Under the pieces are notes generated by a model, which made no database searches, had not been told where the DNA came from, and saw nothing but the letters and a program-made list of their open reading frames with translations. The position numbers were made by a program, and so were the translations under genes. 64,000 nt of DNA. Source: Beverwykella pulmonaria. Taxonomy: Eukaryota; Ascomycota; Dothideomycetes; Pleosporales; Melanommataceae. How positions within the stretch are numbered: position 1 is the stretch's first letter; the number at the start of each line of letters is the position of its first letter. This document shows positions 22,995 to 33,899 of the stretch, piece by piece. The stretch covers positions 449,054-513,053 of the forward strand of contig BCHH01000017.1 in assembly GCA_001599595.1 (NCBI GenBank), read 5' to 3'.

Positions 22995-24011
22995 ATGTCT
23001 GTTGACACCGCACTGGCCTCTTGACTGACACTCCCCCGCGAACTCCGCAATCTCATCTACGCCCACCTATGGCACGAATATTGCGTAACCTTCACCCAGC
23101 ACAAGCACAGCATCGATCTTGAATACGGCCCCTTATCTCATACCGCAATCTACACCTGCGGCCTCCCACAATGGCTCCTCACAAGCAGACTCAGGCTCGT
23201 AGAGGGCATGTCCGAGTTCTACAAGCACGCGCGATGTACGGAGGCCAGACGGATCAAGTGCGACAAGAAATGGGGCTGCATAGGAGCGAAGTGTGGATGC
23301 AGGGATGGGTGTCACATGGTGCTACCACACTGGCTGCTAGATCTATGCCGTGTGCGCTGGCTGGAGGTTGAGTTGACATGCGAGTTGGAGATCAACTTGA
23401 ACAATGACAGATCCACGACGGTTGCGCGGATTGTTTGTGCGCCGACACAATGGAAAGAGGATAGTTTACTCGGTATCCTTGGCTCACGGCCCAATGCCCT
23501 ACAATCCCTCACCCTCACCGTCCACCTCCCACATGAACTTGCAACTCAAGATGCTATGCGCTGGGATTTGGACTTCATTTGGAGCAGAGCAGATTTGGAG
23601 GAGTGGGAGTGGGAGGTCGATCTCCGCGCTTTTGAGACTCTGGGGAGGGACATGCAGAGAGTCAAGTTGTCAATCAATTACCCGCAATTGGACCGCAAGG
23701 ATATGGGACAACTTCAAGGTTGTGCACGCGCGTACACAAAAGTCCAGCGCGAGATCTTTCGCTTTGCCCAGACTCTCACGACGTCCACTTCTGGCTTGGA
23801 CCACGGCTGGATCGTCCGCGAGTATTTCACTCCCTATCTAGACGCAGAGAAGGCTGTTTGGAATGTCCAAGTCACACGAGGACTAAAAGGCGCGGGGCTA
23901 GGACGTGATGGTGAGTTGTCGACTAAGTCGAAGGCCTGTGGTATTGGATGGACACCGAGCAGGGCAAATATTTCTATTTCGAACGCGAGGGGGTGGAAAA
24001 CGGCGTTATGA
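22995..24011 (+). pseudogene. F-box/2EXR-like protein gene with in-frame stop
   Basis: From ATG 22995 the frame reads MSVDTALAS, then TGA at 23022-23024, then LTLPRELRNLIYAHLW and onward without further stop to 24011. The LPRELRNLIYxxLW block is the hallmark N-terminal motif of a large family of fungal F-box-like/2EXR proteins, so the stop falls just before the conserved domain. Reading continues through CKCGC-type cysteines and a Trp/Glu-rich segment (DLEEWEWEVDLRAF). Without the stop the protein would be 338 residues; from Met at 23208 only 267 residues without the domain would be made. The TGA could derive from CGA by a C-to-T change. Alternatives are a sequencing error, an unseen intron or a start downstream of the stop. 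Exact function unknown. Confidence 0.6.
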
Positions 24012-24599
24012 CGTGGGTCTGTAGGTCTTGCTACCTTGGAGATTTGGATCAGAGGGTCTCGGTAAGTATCAAATAGAGTTACACACACAGGTAAGAAAGT
24101 ATATAATCAGGGATGAGCATATCTGTATACCTCGTTCAATTTTATTACGTTAATGATGTATCCACCTCTATCTCTCCATGTTCATTCTCATTTTCATTCT
24201 GCCTGTACTTCATGAAACACAATACCCATACACCACTGCCCAAAACCATAACTCTATTTCCAACGAAAGATCTTCCCGCCTAGATTTTGCATGACTTCCA
24301 AATCTCATTTAGGCCGTCTGGAGACAATTTATCAGGAAACTATAAAGATGTTTGATATGCAACCCGTCGCCGTCGGTACTCCTTGTCCGACCGACTCGCA
24401 CGGGACTACACGCTTGGCATCGAGAGCGCCACTTTGTGACGCACCCCATGAAGTTCGTCTTTCGAGGCGCAATAAAATCATGGATGCCTCTTTTGAAAAG
24501 AAAAATAGGTTTTTACGATATTGATGTCGCGTCGTCGTGCGCGTCGTCGGCCAGACATCTTTCCGCTCCGACGACATCCCCTCTCTTGCTTCGATTAAC
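24012..24599. other. Convergent intergenic region
   Basis: Short spacer between the F-box-like gene and the ABC transporter gene; no gene recognised. Confidence 0.4.
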
Positions 24600-27400
24600 T
24601 TATTTCTTCCGACCCTCTACCTCGCCGCTCCCCGTCGCCGTCGCATCATCGCCGTCGTCAGTAGGCGTAAGATCAATCAGAGGTTCCTCCTCTTTCCCAC
24701 CATCACTATTCACCGAGTTCGCTTTACTCCCCGTCTTCGAAGAGCTCTCACTCAAGTGGCCGGCGGTTTGTTTATTCCACAACTCTGCGTACTTGCCGCC
24801 TAACTCTAAGAGATCATTGTGATTCCCTCTCTCGATAATGACCCCCTTATCCACAACCAGAATCTGATCCGCGTCCACAATCGTGCTGAGTCGATGCGCG
24901 ATCACGAACGTCGTGCGCCCCTTGCTCAATTTCTTGAATGCGTCCTGGATCTGGGCTTCGATACCAGAGTCGATAGCCGACGTCGCCTCGTCTAGAAGCA
25001 CGATCTTAGGGTTTTTGAGTAAGACTCGCGCAATGGCGAGACGTTGCAGCTGCCCGCCCGAGATTTTCACACCACGTTCACCGATTTTGCTGTTGTAGCC
25101 GTCTGGGAACCCGATGATGTCGTCGTGTATGGCGGCTGCGCGACAGGCGTCTTCGATTTCGTCGTCTGTGGCATCGAGGCGCGCATATCGGACGTTTTGG
25201 CGGATAGTCTGGTTGAAGAGGGTTGAGTCTTGGGGTACCACACCCAATGCATCTCGCAAACTCGACAGCGTGACCGAACGCAGATCCTGCCCGTCGATGG
25301 TGATAGAGCCACCAGTCACGTCGTAGAAGCGGAAGAGCAGCTTCAGCATCGTAGATTTTCCGCCGCCTGTTTCGCCGACGAAAGCAATGGTTTGGCCCCC
25401 TTCAGCAACCAGGCTGGCATCGTGGATGATTTGCTTTCGAGGGTCGTAATGGAAGTTCACCTTTTTGAGCTCGACTTTGCCATCCTTGACGATTAAGTCC
25501 TGTGCGCCTTCGCAGTCGGTAACGGTGGGCTTTGTGTTGAGGAGTTGAAGGAGGCGCTCAGCGTCGATGAGGGTACTTGATACGTGTTTGAAGCTATACC
25601 CGACGAGATACAGGGGAGTTATGATTGTAGTCCAGAACACTAGCAAGAGTTAGGGATCAGTTTGGACAGTAGTGATTGGAGACTTACTGATAAAGGCAAC
25701 GAGATTTCCAACTGGCTTCCCCTCGTATATGATTTGCGAAACAGCGAACACACAGCAGACGACGAACCCGATGTTTGTGAGCGCACTCTGAAAAGCATGG
25801 CCACCCATGCTCCTAAAGTAGTACACAAAAAAGGATGAGATAGTGGTGCGAACGTTGGATCCGTACCGATCTACTTCATATGGCATGCGGTTGAAATATG
25901 CCGTTGTCGTCCAGTTATGTACTGTTTCGTTCACTGTTGTACTCATCAATCTCTGATTGGCCACATAGGTCCGTCTCTTGACCTGTGCCCAGTTTGTGAA
26001 GCTGATGCCGATCCAAATGTAGATAAGGCCCATGAATAAAATGATGAACGCCATGTAGCCATCAAACAGATATGTGACGTACCACATTGCGATGAATACA
26101 TCAACAATGACCGGGCCAATTTCGAAAAGAACGAGCTCGACTAGAGAGTTGAGGGATGAAGCCTGCTCTATGGCCTTCAATCTGGTGACGTTAGTACAAG
26201 AGCGATTCTGGACTAGGAAGCGTGTACTTACACTTCGCCCGAGTCTTTGCCAGAATGGAAGTCCATTGACAAATTCATGACGTGCTCGTAAGCTAGCATG
26301 GTAATCCGGCGGAAGGCTGACCTCTGAATATACACACTCGCAAAGCCGTTGACCCATCCGAAACCAGAGTACGAGTTGAGCCACTGAAATAGAGCCCATA
26401 GCCCAATATCCTTCCATGGCATGACGTCCGTTCCGGAAGTTATTTTATCCGTGATGATACCGAGCTGGCGAGGCCCGAGCAGATTTAAGAATCGGCCTGA
26501 AATCAGGTCTAAGAGGCGTAGGGCAAGGCAGCCCATGATTCTCCAATCGTCCTTTGGCCAGAGGTAGGGCAAGAACACGGTAAATCCCTTGAGGTACCCA
26601 AACCAGCCGCCCTCCTCTTCCAGGCGCTTGGCCTGCTGATCCTTGACTTCCTGATTTCTATCTCTTTCCTCTCTCGCTGATGGGTCAGCCGATTCGGTTG
26701 CTCCGTAGCCTAGGGTCTCGGGCTGGGCTGGGGTGCCATTTGCGGGTTTCCCGAGAAGCGATTGTTCTTCCTCGTCGGTGCCTTTCCCTGTCTTTCTTGA
26801 TATAAGGATAAGGAATCCAACAATGACCAAACCCAGAGAAGCAAAAGCGCGGAGCGAGCTCAAGGCTAAGGGAAAGCTGGAATAGACGTCCTCAGTCTTG
26901 AGTGAAACCCCCCGCAAGGCACAAATGACGGTTTCGATGATGAATTGGAGCACGAAGGTGCCGAAATATGGCTGCCATCGCAGTGGCGACGAACCGACAA
27001 TGGAAGAGCTGAGGGGAATCCAGACGAGTATTGATCCTAGGCAATGGAACGCAGCATGCTGTGGTGCCTCGAATCCATTTTCTGAGAGAGAACGACTGAA
27101 ATAGTAGAGGATTTCAGCACAGTAACCGGCAAGTAAGGTCAACACGAGCGCCTTTGCTATCCGTCGTCGTTGCTTTGGCAGGGCAACTTCTTTTTGTAAG
27201 GTGCAAACTGCAACGATGAGGTAGCCCATGAAAAAGAAGGCAAGCGTAGGCGCATGTATGTAGTCGAGCATGTTCATGGCCGTAAGTGGAGAGCCTCGCG
27301 CACGAGGTTCCGTCATGGTGATTGTTGTTGTGCTGTCGCCGAGTATCATTGGTGGCGACGGTGTTGACGAAGGCGATACGAGATGTTGCACACGAAGCAA
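24600..27400 (-). CDS. ABC half transporter, HMT1/ABCB6-like
   Basis: ATP-driven half transporter of the ABCB6/HMT1 group, known to act at vacuolar or organelle membranes on heavy-metal-peptide complexes or related substrates. Exons 26232-27400, 25688-26181 and 24600-25639; introns 26182-26231 (phase 2) and 25640-25687 (phase 1), both with GTAAGT donors. The spliced protein has 900 residues. It has an N-terminal extra membrane domain (five or so helices, to about residue 210), an acidic linker, a six-helix ABC membrane domain with KDSGE/VLKAIEQ, and one ATPase: Walker A GETGGGKST (643-651), signature ISGGQ (747-751), Walker B IVLLDEATS (about 767-775) and His803 in the H-loop. Upstream Mets at residues 18, 29, 42 and 44 are alternative starts; the true one is unclear. 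Substrate not shown. Confidence 0.92.
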
Positions 27401-29359
27401 GTGCGATTCGAAACAAGGCAGAGTTTGCCTTTTAAAGATTGAACGTTCTCAGAGGCCGTCGATACTTTGGGGCATTGGCCAGCTGATTTTTCGTTGCCTG
27501 CAAAGCTAATGACATGGGAGAAATATGTCGCTAGTGCGCCACATACACGCCACCGAACAGCACCGAAGAACGATGAAACGATGGAGCTGATGGTCACCAC
27601 ACAACGAAGAGATGGAATGCAGACACGGCGACGAGAAGAGGTTGCGCTTTTGAAGGTGATGTTAAGGTGATTTTGAAGGCGCCTTTGAAAATGCGAGCGC
27701 TGTCAGCAATGAGACAGAAGGCGCCCAAGACCATTGTTTGCATTTGACGCTGTTTGTGGCTGGTGCCCAGCAAACTCGTCAGCCTCCCCGCCACTGCGCA
27801 TTCAAACGCCTGGAGCCTTGTCTTCGCGGAAAGATCCCGAGCCAAGCAGAGTTACAATTTAGAGTTTTCCTATCGACGCCGCATCTGTGGCTTCAGCTCC
27901 ACCCTCCAACGTGCACACGGACGATGTAGCAGGGCTATTTTCACAACACATTTGCTTGTTCGAGAACCGGTCAAAATCCTGTGACTGAACGGTGCACATG
28001 GCGTAAGCATGCGCCCCACACTTTGTTGACTATGGATGAGTCGAAGTTGGTTCTCACCGCAAAGTCGAAGGCAGCAAAGGGGCCCATGCACAACATGACG
28101 AAAGAAAGAGCACACTCTGTGCATTTCCTGCAACCGGTTAGGCCTTGCCTATCTCAGCTGATACTTTCTTTCAGTAATCATGTCGCAGCCTAGATTTGAC
28201 CTGCACGTGACTGTCTTTTCCCTTCACAAACTACTTCGCGGACTCCTACATTTGAGCATGCGCTAAACACTAACGGCATGACCAAGCGAGTTCTTTCATA
28301 ACCAAACGAGCACCCATCAATGGTATGTTCCACTTCTGAGATACCTAAATGTCTGCTGTCCTTGGATGGGTTGCTCAAACTTTCTGCACTCTCATAATAG
28401 TCGGGCACCATGTTTTTGCCCGCCTCACCTGTCTCAACCTCATTACATAAATTGTGAGACGACTACAGCAACAAACAAAATCCTCAAACAGGGCTAAACA
28501 TACGTCTTGAGATACAAAAATACCAAACAATTATGAGTATCGCATAGCTACTTAAAACAAAATGCATCATTTCAACCACACTGTGTTCAATTTCGAGTGG
28601 AACTTTGAGCCCCCTCAAGCGCTATCTTCATATAACCTCATCATCACGACACTAGTACTATATGCTCACTCCATCTCCCTTCTCACGCGCATCATCTTCC
28701 CTCAATTCATGTCTAGCACTCACCTATTCCCTTGCGCATTCCCACCCGTCATCTCGCATGCCACGGCCTTGACATTCACATCTCTGCTCTGACTTCTCCA
28801 CCCGTGAGCTGGCACCGCATTCACCCCTTATACCCACCACCTGAATCCGACCACTCCGCATAGTACCAAATGCCCACGCATCATCCCAACCTCGCACTGG
28901 CCATAAAAGCCCGCTCCTGGCCTTCATCCAAGCCTATTGACACCGCACCCTCCGTCTCCTCCTCTCCCATTTCATGGCCTGGTAGGTTTTATATTCTTAT
29001 CCCTATACCCTTCTGTATGTATTATTATTCTTAACCCTATAATTACGGTTATTTTTCATATGCCCTTGTGTTTCTCTGTGTACAGGATACCACGGCCTAC
29101 TGACGGGAGGCCTTCAGGCAAAGCGGCAGGGAGAGTGTGGACAGGAGGGTTTCAGGCGAGTTTCTCCGCAGTGAAAGACTTCTCTTAGCACTGGGATATA
29201 TACTTACTTTCCCTTCCAGCTAGAGCGAGCAAGCGCTAGTCACAGCCACGAGGGCACGTCACCGCTTCTGCGACTGGCCGCCAGCTCTCAATCCGCGTGA
29301 GAGCCACTCCTATTGTACCAGCACTGTACGTAGATTGAGCGGCCACCTACAACAGCAAC
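27401..29359. other. 2-kb intergenic region, nothing recognised
   Basis: Upstream of the ABC transporter gene. Several short open frames on both strands lack motifs, homology-like blocks or credible splice signals. Confidence 0.4.
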
Positions 29360-29590
29360 ATGACCCTCGCGTCCCAAGCGCGCCAGGCTGCGAGGACCCC
29401 GCGAAAAGCCGTAAGTTTTTCATCCATCGCGCACGGCGCACACCCCGCCCTTAACTAACCTTTATTCAAATAGGCATTCATTTTCAATCGTAGAGGTCGG
29501 CACACTACCGCAGACTCACTCTCGCTACTCACCTTTCTCCTCTTCCCTATCCTCACACCACCGATACAACTTCAATATATAAAAGCTTGA
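29360..29590 (+). CDS. Possible small spliced ORF (55 residues), uncertain
   Basis: ATG at 29360 opens 17 codons (MTLASQARQAARTPRKA) ending at a clean donor GTAAGT (29411). A 63-nt intron with CTAACC and a TAG acceptor (29473) leads to a 38-codon exon ending TGA at 29588-29590. The N-terminus is basic and Ala/Arg rich like a mitochondrial presequence, and the second exon has a hydrophobic stretch (LSLLTFLLFPILTPP). It may be a real small protein, or an upstream ORF plus 5'-UTR intron of the gene at 29687. Not recognised as any known family. Confidence 0.3.
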
Positions 29591-29600
29591 CCAGACAAAA

Positions 29601-29645
29601 TCCTTTATCAGGCCATCCTTTACCAGGCCACCCTTTACCAGGCCA
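29601..29645. repeat. Tandem repeat, 3 x 15 bp
   Basis: Units tcctttatcaggcca, tcctttaccaggcca and ccctttaccaggcca lie immediately upstream of the ATG at 29687, presumably in the leader of that gene. Confidence 0.85.
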
Positions 29646-29686
29646 CCAGCCTCTTAGATCCAACCAACAGATCAGCGACGACTGCG

Positions 29687-31397
29687 ATGTCAACCCCTCC
29701 AGTTTTTGCAACGCCGATCCGGCACGTGCCCCTTAACCCAAGCACGCCGGTCTCAGGCTCGTCCCCGGGCCGTAGCGTTATGGGTTGCACTACCGAGCCA
29801 TCTAAGTTCTCCGAGGTGAACATCCACACCGCGAAGTGCTCCACCTGCGATCAGCGAAACAAAGGCACCATGCGCCGCTGCCCGGGCTGCACCTGGCAGA
29901 TCTGCGAAGTGTGCATCAAGAAGCGGGAGACAAAAGGCAAGAAGTTCGAGCACGGGAACATGGATAGCCTCAGGTCTGCGATGAGCGCAATGCCAGTGCG
30001 ACGGGGACTTTTCAATCCGACTTCAAGGACGTTGACACCAGGAGGCAGTTCACTGAAGCAGGAGGTCGATGATACCAACGTGGGCGCTAGGCAGTCACCT
30101 GCAACTCCGAAAACGCCTATAGCCTCCACAAAACGTGGCCGAGCTGCGAAGGACAAAGGCAAGGCGAAGCTGCTCGCGCTATCGGAAGATAACGAAGACG
30201 AGGACCTCGACAACGACGACGATGACTTCAAGGGGAACGCTGCGCCATCGAATGTCAAGCGACGCAAAGTTGAGAATGTAAACGGTCCTGGTAAACAGTC
30301 GAAGATGGAGCGCCGCCCGACCCAAGGTATGGATTTCACGCGAGCAAGTGCCAGGTCTCGGTCTTCACTATTCAAGGCAAACAGCAAGGAAACAAACGGA
30401 GGCGCAGAGCTTCAAACCTTTACAAACGCTCCTGTCGCTCGTCAGCTACCGGATCGCAACGCCGCGCAAATAATGGAAGACCTTGGTATCGGCGGGTACG
30501 CAGAGCATTTGCTCAGTCGCTCAACTCCCATGTTTAGCAATCCCATCATCATGATACCGAGTAACATTGCGCACAACTTCAAGAAAAGTCCGACTGCTGC
30601 CGATATCCAGCAAAAAATGTTTGATAAGGTAAGAGAAAAGATACGCTGTGGAGCGGAGAGCGTTGCTGGGAAAGGTCCCAGTAAGACTGTATCTGGCAGT
30701 GTGAGTAGAAATTGTAACACACATGACGAGCTAAGAGAGGAACTGACTTTTATAGGAGACCGAGGATTTGTTAGCAGAAGGCCTCCATAACGTGGATCCG
30801 AGCTTTGACAATACTGTGAGTTCACCTCATACGACACGCTGATTTATAACGGGGCCTGACTGATTTCAGGAGCGTGAGACTATGCGTGATTACGCCCAAC
30901 GTGAATACGAGAAGCGCCTCCAAGACATCAAGTTGGACGGCGACCAACAGAAGACTCTGCAGTCTGTCATCTCGGAAGCTGCGCGGAAGTTTGGTACAAA
31001 GACCTATCACTCACAGAGTGAATTCTTTCGCCAGTATGCAGCTCCTGGGCTGCACATGCAAATGGCGGCTCTTACCAATGAGCAGAAGAAGGGTCTTGCA
31101 GAGGCTATCACACAGAAGGCTGATGAACTTCTGAGGGAATTCAAGGAGGAGGCTAGTGCACATGCCCTCATCTTCCGCCCAGGCACTGAAAGAATATCCA
31201 GAGCTAACAATCATACCGTTCAAAAAGAAAATTGGTCCCATCCTTGTTTGGCCACCTCGATCGGTCGTTCTAGCTCCGTCGAAGTGAACCGCCTGCCTCT
31301 ACACACAGACTCAGGCGTATTCGTCGGGTGCGGTGTGAATAGTACTCAACGTTTGAAGAGTGCATCCGTTGAGGAAGACGTGCGCTCTTGTTCCTAG
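29687..31397 (+). CDS. Cys-rich putative nuclear protein, unknown function
   Basis: Three exons, 29687-30700, 30756-30815 and 30870-31397. Both introns are phase 0 (30701-30755, GTGAGT...TATAG; 30816-30869, GTGAGT...TTTCAG). The product is 533 residues. Six cysteines in CxxC pairs at 51/54, 65/68 and 73/76 (CSTCDQ...RCPGCTWQICEVCIKK) look like a zinc-binding knuckle. They are followed by a basic and acidic low-complexity region with likely nuclear localisation signals (KRGRAAKDKGKAK, VKRRKVE) and an Asp/Glu-rich patch. The C-terminal half is helical and charged (REYEKRLQDIKLDGDQQKT). No named domain family was recognised; a chromatin or transcription role is only a guess from composition. The third exon ends in a Ser-rich tail. 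Confidence 0.8.
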
Positions 31398-32152
31398 TTG
31401 TTGTATGATGGTAAGTTCAAATCGGGTAGGAACATGTGTGCGGCGTTCGATAAGTGACAAATCGCTGACCGAACCTTAGGCCGATACGAGACTCTTCAAT
31501 GAGACCGACTTCGATTTTTTGCAAATCACCGTTGTGTGCGGTAGTACGACCAGCTTGCACAGATTGTCTTGCCTGCAATCTTTTCCAGGTGTTGATTGGA
31601 CCAACTTCAGGAACATAGACGGTACATGGTTGCATTAGTAGTTCCCTTGCCTAGTGGTAGGCTATCACTGGATTTTCCACGTCTCCACTTCGATATTTTG
31701 CATTTCTTGCATAGGTTGCATACACAGGTTCATAGAACATTATTAATTCTGTGCTCTCGCAATTAGCTTTTAACTTCCTTCGTACACTTTGAACGACAAA
31801 GATCTTTGCCAGTAGGAGATAGGGATGACAATGGGAGGATACGTCAAGAAAAATTCATCGATGTGAGATATTCCTGACAGATACAGTGTTCGCAGAAGAT
31901 TCAGTCACAACAAGCCTAGGGACAATGATAATATTGCATAGTACATTCGATTACTGCGAGGCTCAACAAGGAAAACTCCGCCGATGCTGATGCAATGACA
32001 AAGGAAATGACGCTCAAGACCTGATTCGAGGAGACGAAGAAAATTATGGATGTGGGTATCACAATCAGCCCAGAAGTAGGGTGCGAATAAAACTAGAAAT
32101 GGAAGGACGCTATAAGTCTTAGCCAGGATGATGTGGTGTTACCCACAAGGTA
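31398..32152. other. Convergent intergenic region
   Basis: 3' flanks of two converging genes; nothing recognised. Confidence 0.4.
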
Positions 32153-32779
32153 TCACCGCGCCCGCCTGTCCATGTCGAGCATGTCGCCAAACTGAACTGT
32201 GAGGGTACCAGACTCAATGGGTGCTACGCGATCCCAGCTGCCCTCGGCCTCCGCTGTGTTGCCGATGATATTCTCCAGCCATGTGGTCTCGTCATCATCG
32301 ACGGTCACGTCGGCGGAAGGTGGAGTGGATTGGGACCGCGAGGAGGGGAAGCGTTCATTGAAGAGGCGAGGGTACTCGGACGCAATCTTGGAGCCGTCCT
32401 CTGTGTGAGTCGCTTGTGAGACATCGATCAATTTGCTACACAAAGGGAGGCAAAATTAGTCAAGACACCATAGGTGATGCGCATGAGGGGGGACTAACTC
32501 AGAAGTTTGGGCACAGATACGCTCCAGCTCCTCCCTCTGGCGCCTGATCTCTTCGGGGTCTGGCTGGGGGCTAATGTGCGAACCTCCAGCGTTCATGCTG
32601 CCATACTGAGGCTGGTAGGCATCTCCAAGGAGGTGCGCATGGTCAGACTGCTGTAAGGGGCGTTAGCAGCAGCAAAGACACCGGATTATGCGAGAGCGCC
32701 GGAATCAGGAAACCATGAAACTTACTTCTGAATCTGAGGGCCGCCGTCCCAGGCCTAGACAGGACGAGCAGACGCCCAT
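32153..32779 (-). CDS. LAMTOR1/Meh1-like Ragulator subunit (lipid-anchored)
   Basis: Small gene of three exons: 32726-32779, 32499-32650 and 32153-32435. Introns 32651-32725 (phase 0, GTAAGT...TTACAG) and 32436-32498 (phase 2, GTTAGT...TGTAG) give 162 residues. The N-terminus MGVCSSCLGLGRR has Gly2 for myristoylation and Cys4/Cys7 for palmitoylation. It is followed by SDHAHLLGDAYQ, a helix EEIRRQREELERIC, then KLIDVSQ and an acidic C-terminal part. LAMTOR1 (Meh1/Ego1 in yeast) anchors the Ragulator/EGO complex on the lysosome/vacuole for TORC1 signalling. It has the same size, lipid anchor and LL...IDVS order. The match is from recalled family features, so another small acylated protein is possible. 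Confidence 0.72.
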
Positions 32780-33780
32780 GGAATGCGAGCCCGCGGGGGG
32801 GGGGGGGGGGGGTTGGCTCGGGGGCGTTGTAAGAATGCGCCGCACTGGTGAGAGGCGGAGTGGAGTGTGGGGTATCTTTCTAGCGAATAGCTGTCGGTTT
32901 GTGGGCTACCATGAAGAGTGGTGGTGGACGGGCGTGTTTATGGTCGCATTTGGAGAGGTTGACGAGGTCGAGTTCATTTGTGCCAAAGTCTTGGCATTCG
33001 GCGCGCTGTCTTCCGAGCCCTCATCATTGGCTCACCTGCTTGCTATACCAACACCGCCGCAACCACACTCCAACCTCACCATTTATCACCATTTGAACAA
33101 CTCGCGACGAGACATGCGACGCACTCAACGCCTCATCTCTATTCCAGGAATATTCTCAAATACAGGCGCATTTTTACCATCTACTTAACAGATTGACATT
33201 GTCATTTAGGCTACACGACGCCCGTCGAGCTATCAGCTCAGTTGTGTCAAAGCTATTTCTGCTTTCCTTATTCTTTCTCCGCTAATATCCTCGTATCCTC
33301 ACTAGCTAGTTTTCTATTATGAGAATCTCGTATCAATTCAATACTTCTGTGCCTGCATCCATTCCACTCTGTTGTAAGTCGCGGTCGCGCGTCTCGTGTT
33401 TTGGCGCGACTCTCCCTTCGCATACACTCTTGATCCATGCGCAGGTGGGGAGAAAGTGTGATGACATGCGTGCAAGGGGTCTTAGCTTCCGCCCTCGAGA
33501 TTCCTACATGCTAGGGAAGGAATGGCGAGCGCCAAACTCCTCAGAGTTCCATTCACCATCAGTCGTGAGGCTTTCAGGATTGTCTCTAACGCCCAAATCT
33601 TCTCCGGCTAGATCCACGCAAGGTCACCATCTCTCGTCCCTCACACGAAACCATATTTACCTGTGGATATCATCCAAATTCGTACCACGAATCCCGCTGC
33701 AAGGCACATTCTCAACATGGTCATAATCTTGAAGGCTGTCAGGATGGTGATGGCGACTGGGCATTTCATGTCTCATCGCT
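32780..33780. other. Divergent intergenic region with G18 tract
   Basis: Holds the promoters of the LAMTOR1-like gene and of the mucin gene. A run of 18 G (32795-32812) lies 16 bp upstream of the LAMTOR1-like ATG (C18 on its coding strand). Open frames on the plus strand have no features. Confidence 0.5.
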
Positions 33781-33795
33781 ATTGGCCCTTATAAA
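33781..33795 (+). promoter_or_regulatory. Likely core promoter: inverse CCAAT and TATAAA
   Basis: attgg (33781-33785, inverse CCAAT) and tataaa (33790-33795) lie about 105 bp upstream of the ATG of the mucin-like gene, a reasonable distance for a TATA box with a short leader. The spacing between the two motifs is tighter than usual, so the CCAAT assignment is weak. Confidence 0.45.
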
Positions 33796-33899
33796 GGTGG
33801 TATTCATGTTTCCTAGCTCATGATCTCCACCCAGGAGTCTCCTTTGGATCCATCCACCCTTCTGATCGCAGTAGCTATCACTCGTTTGACTGCTCGATC

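Noticed and set aside
33319..33726. 135-codon plus-strand frame before the mucin gene
   Set aside because: No domain or signal; lies in the promoter region of a well-supported gene.
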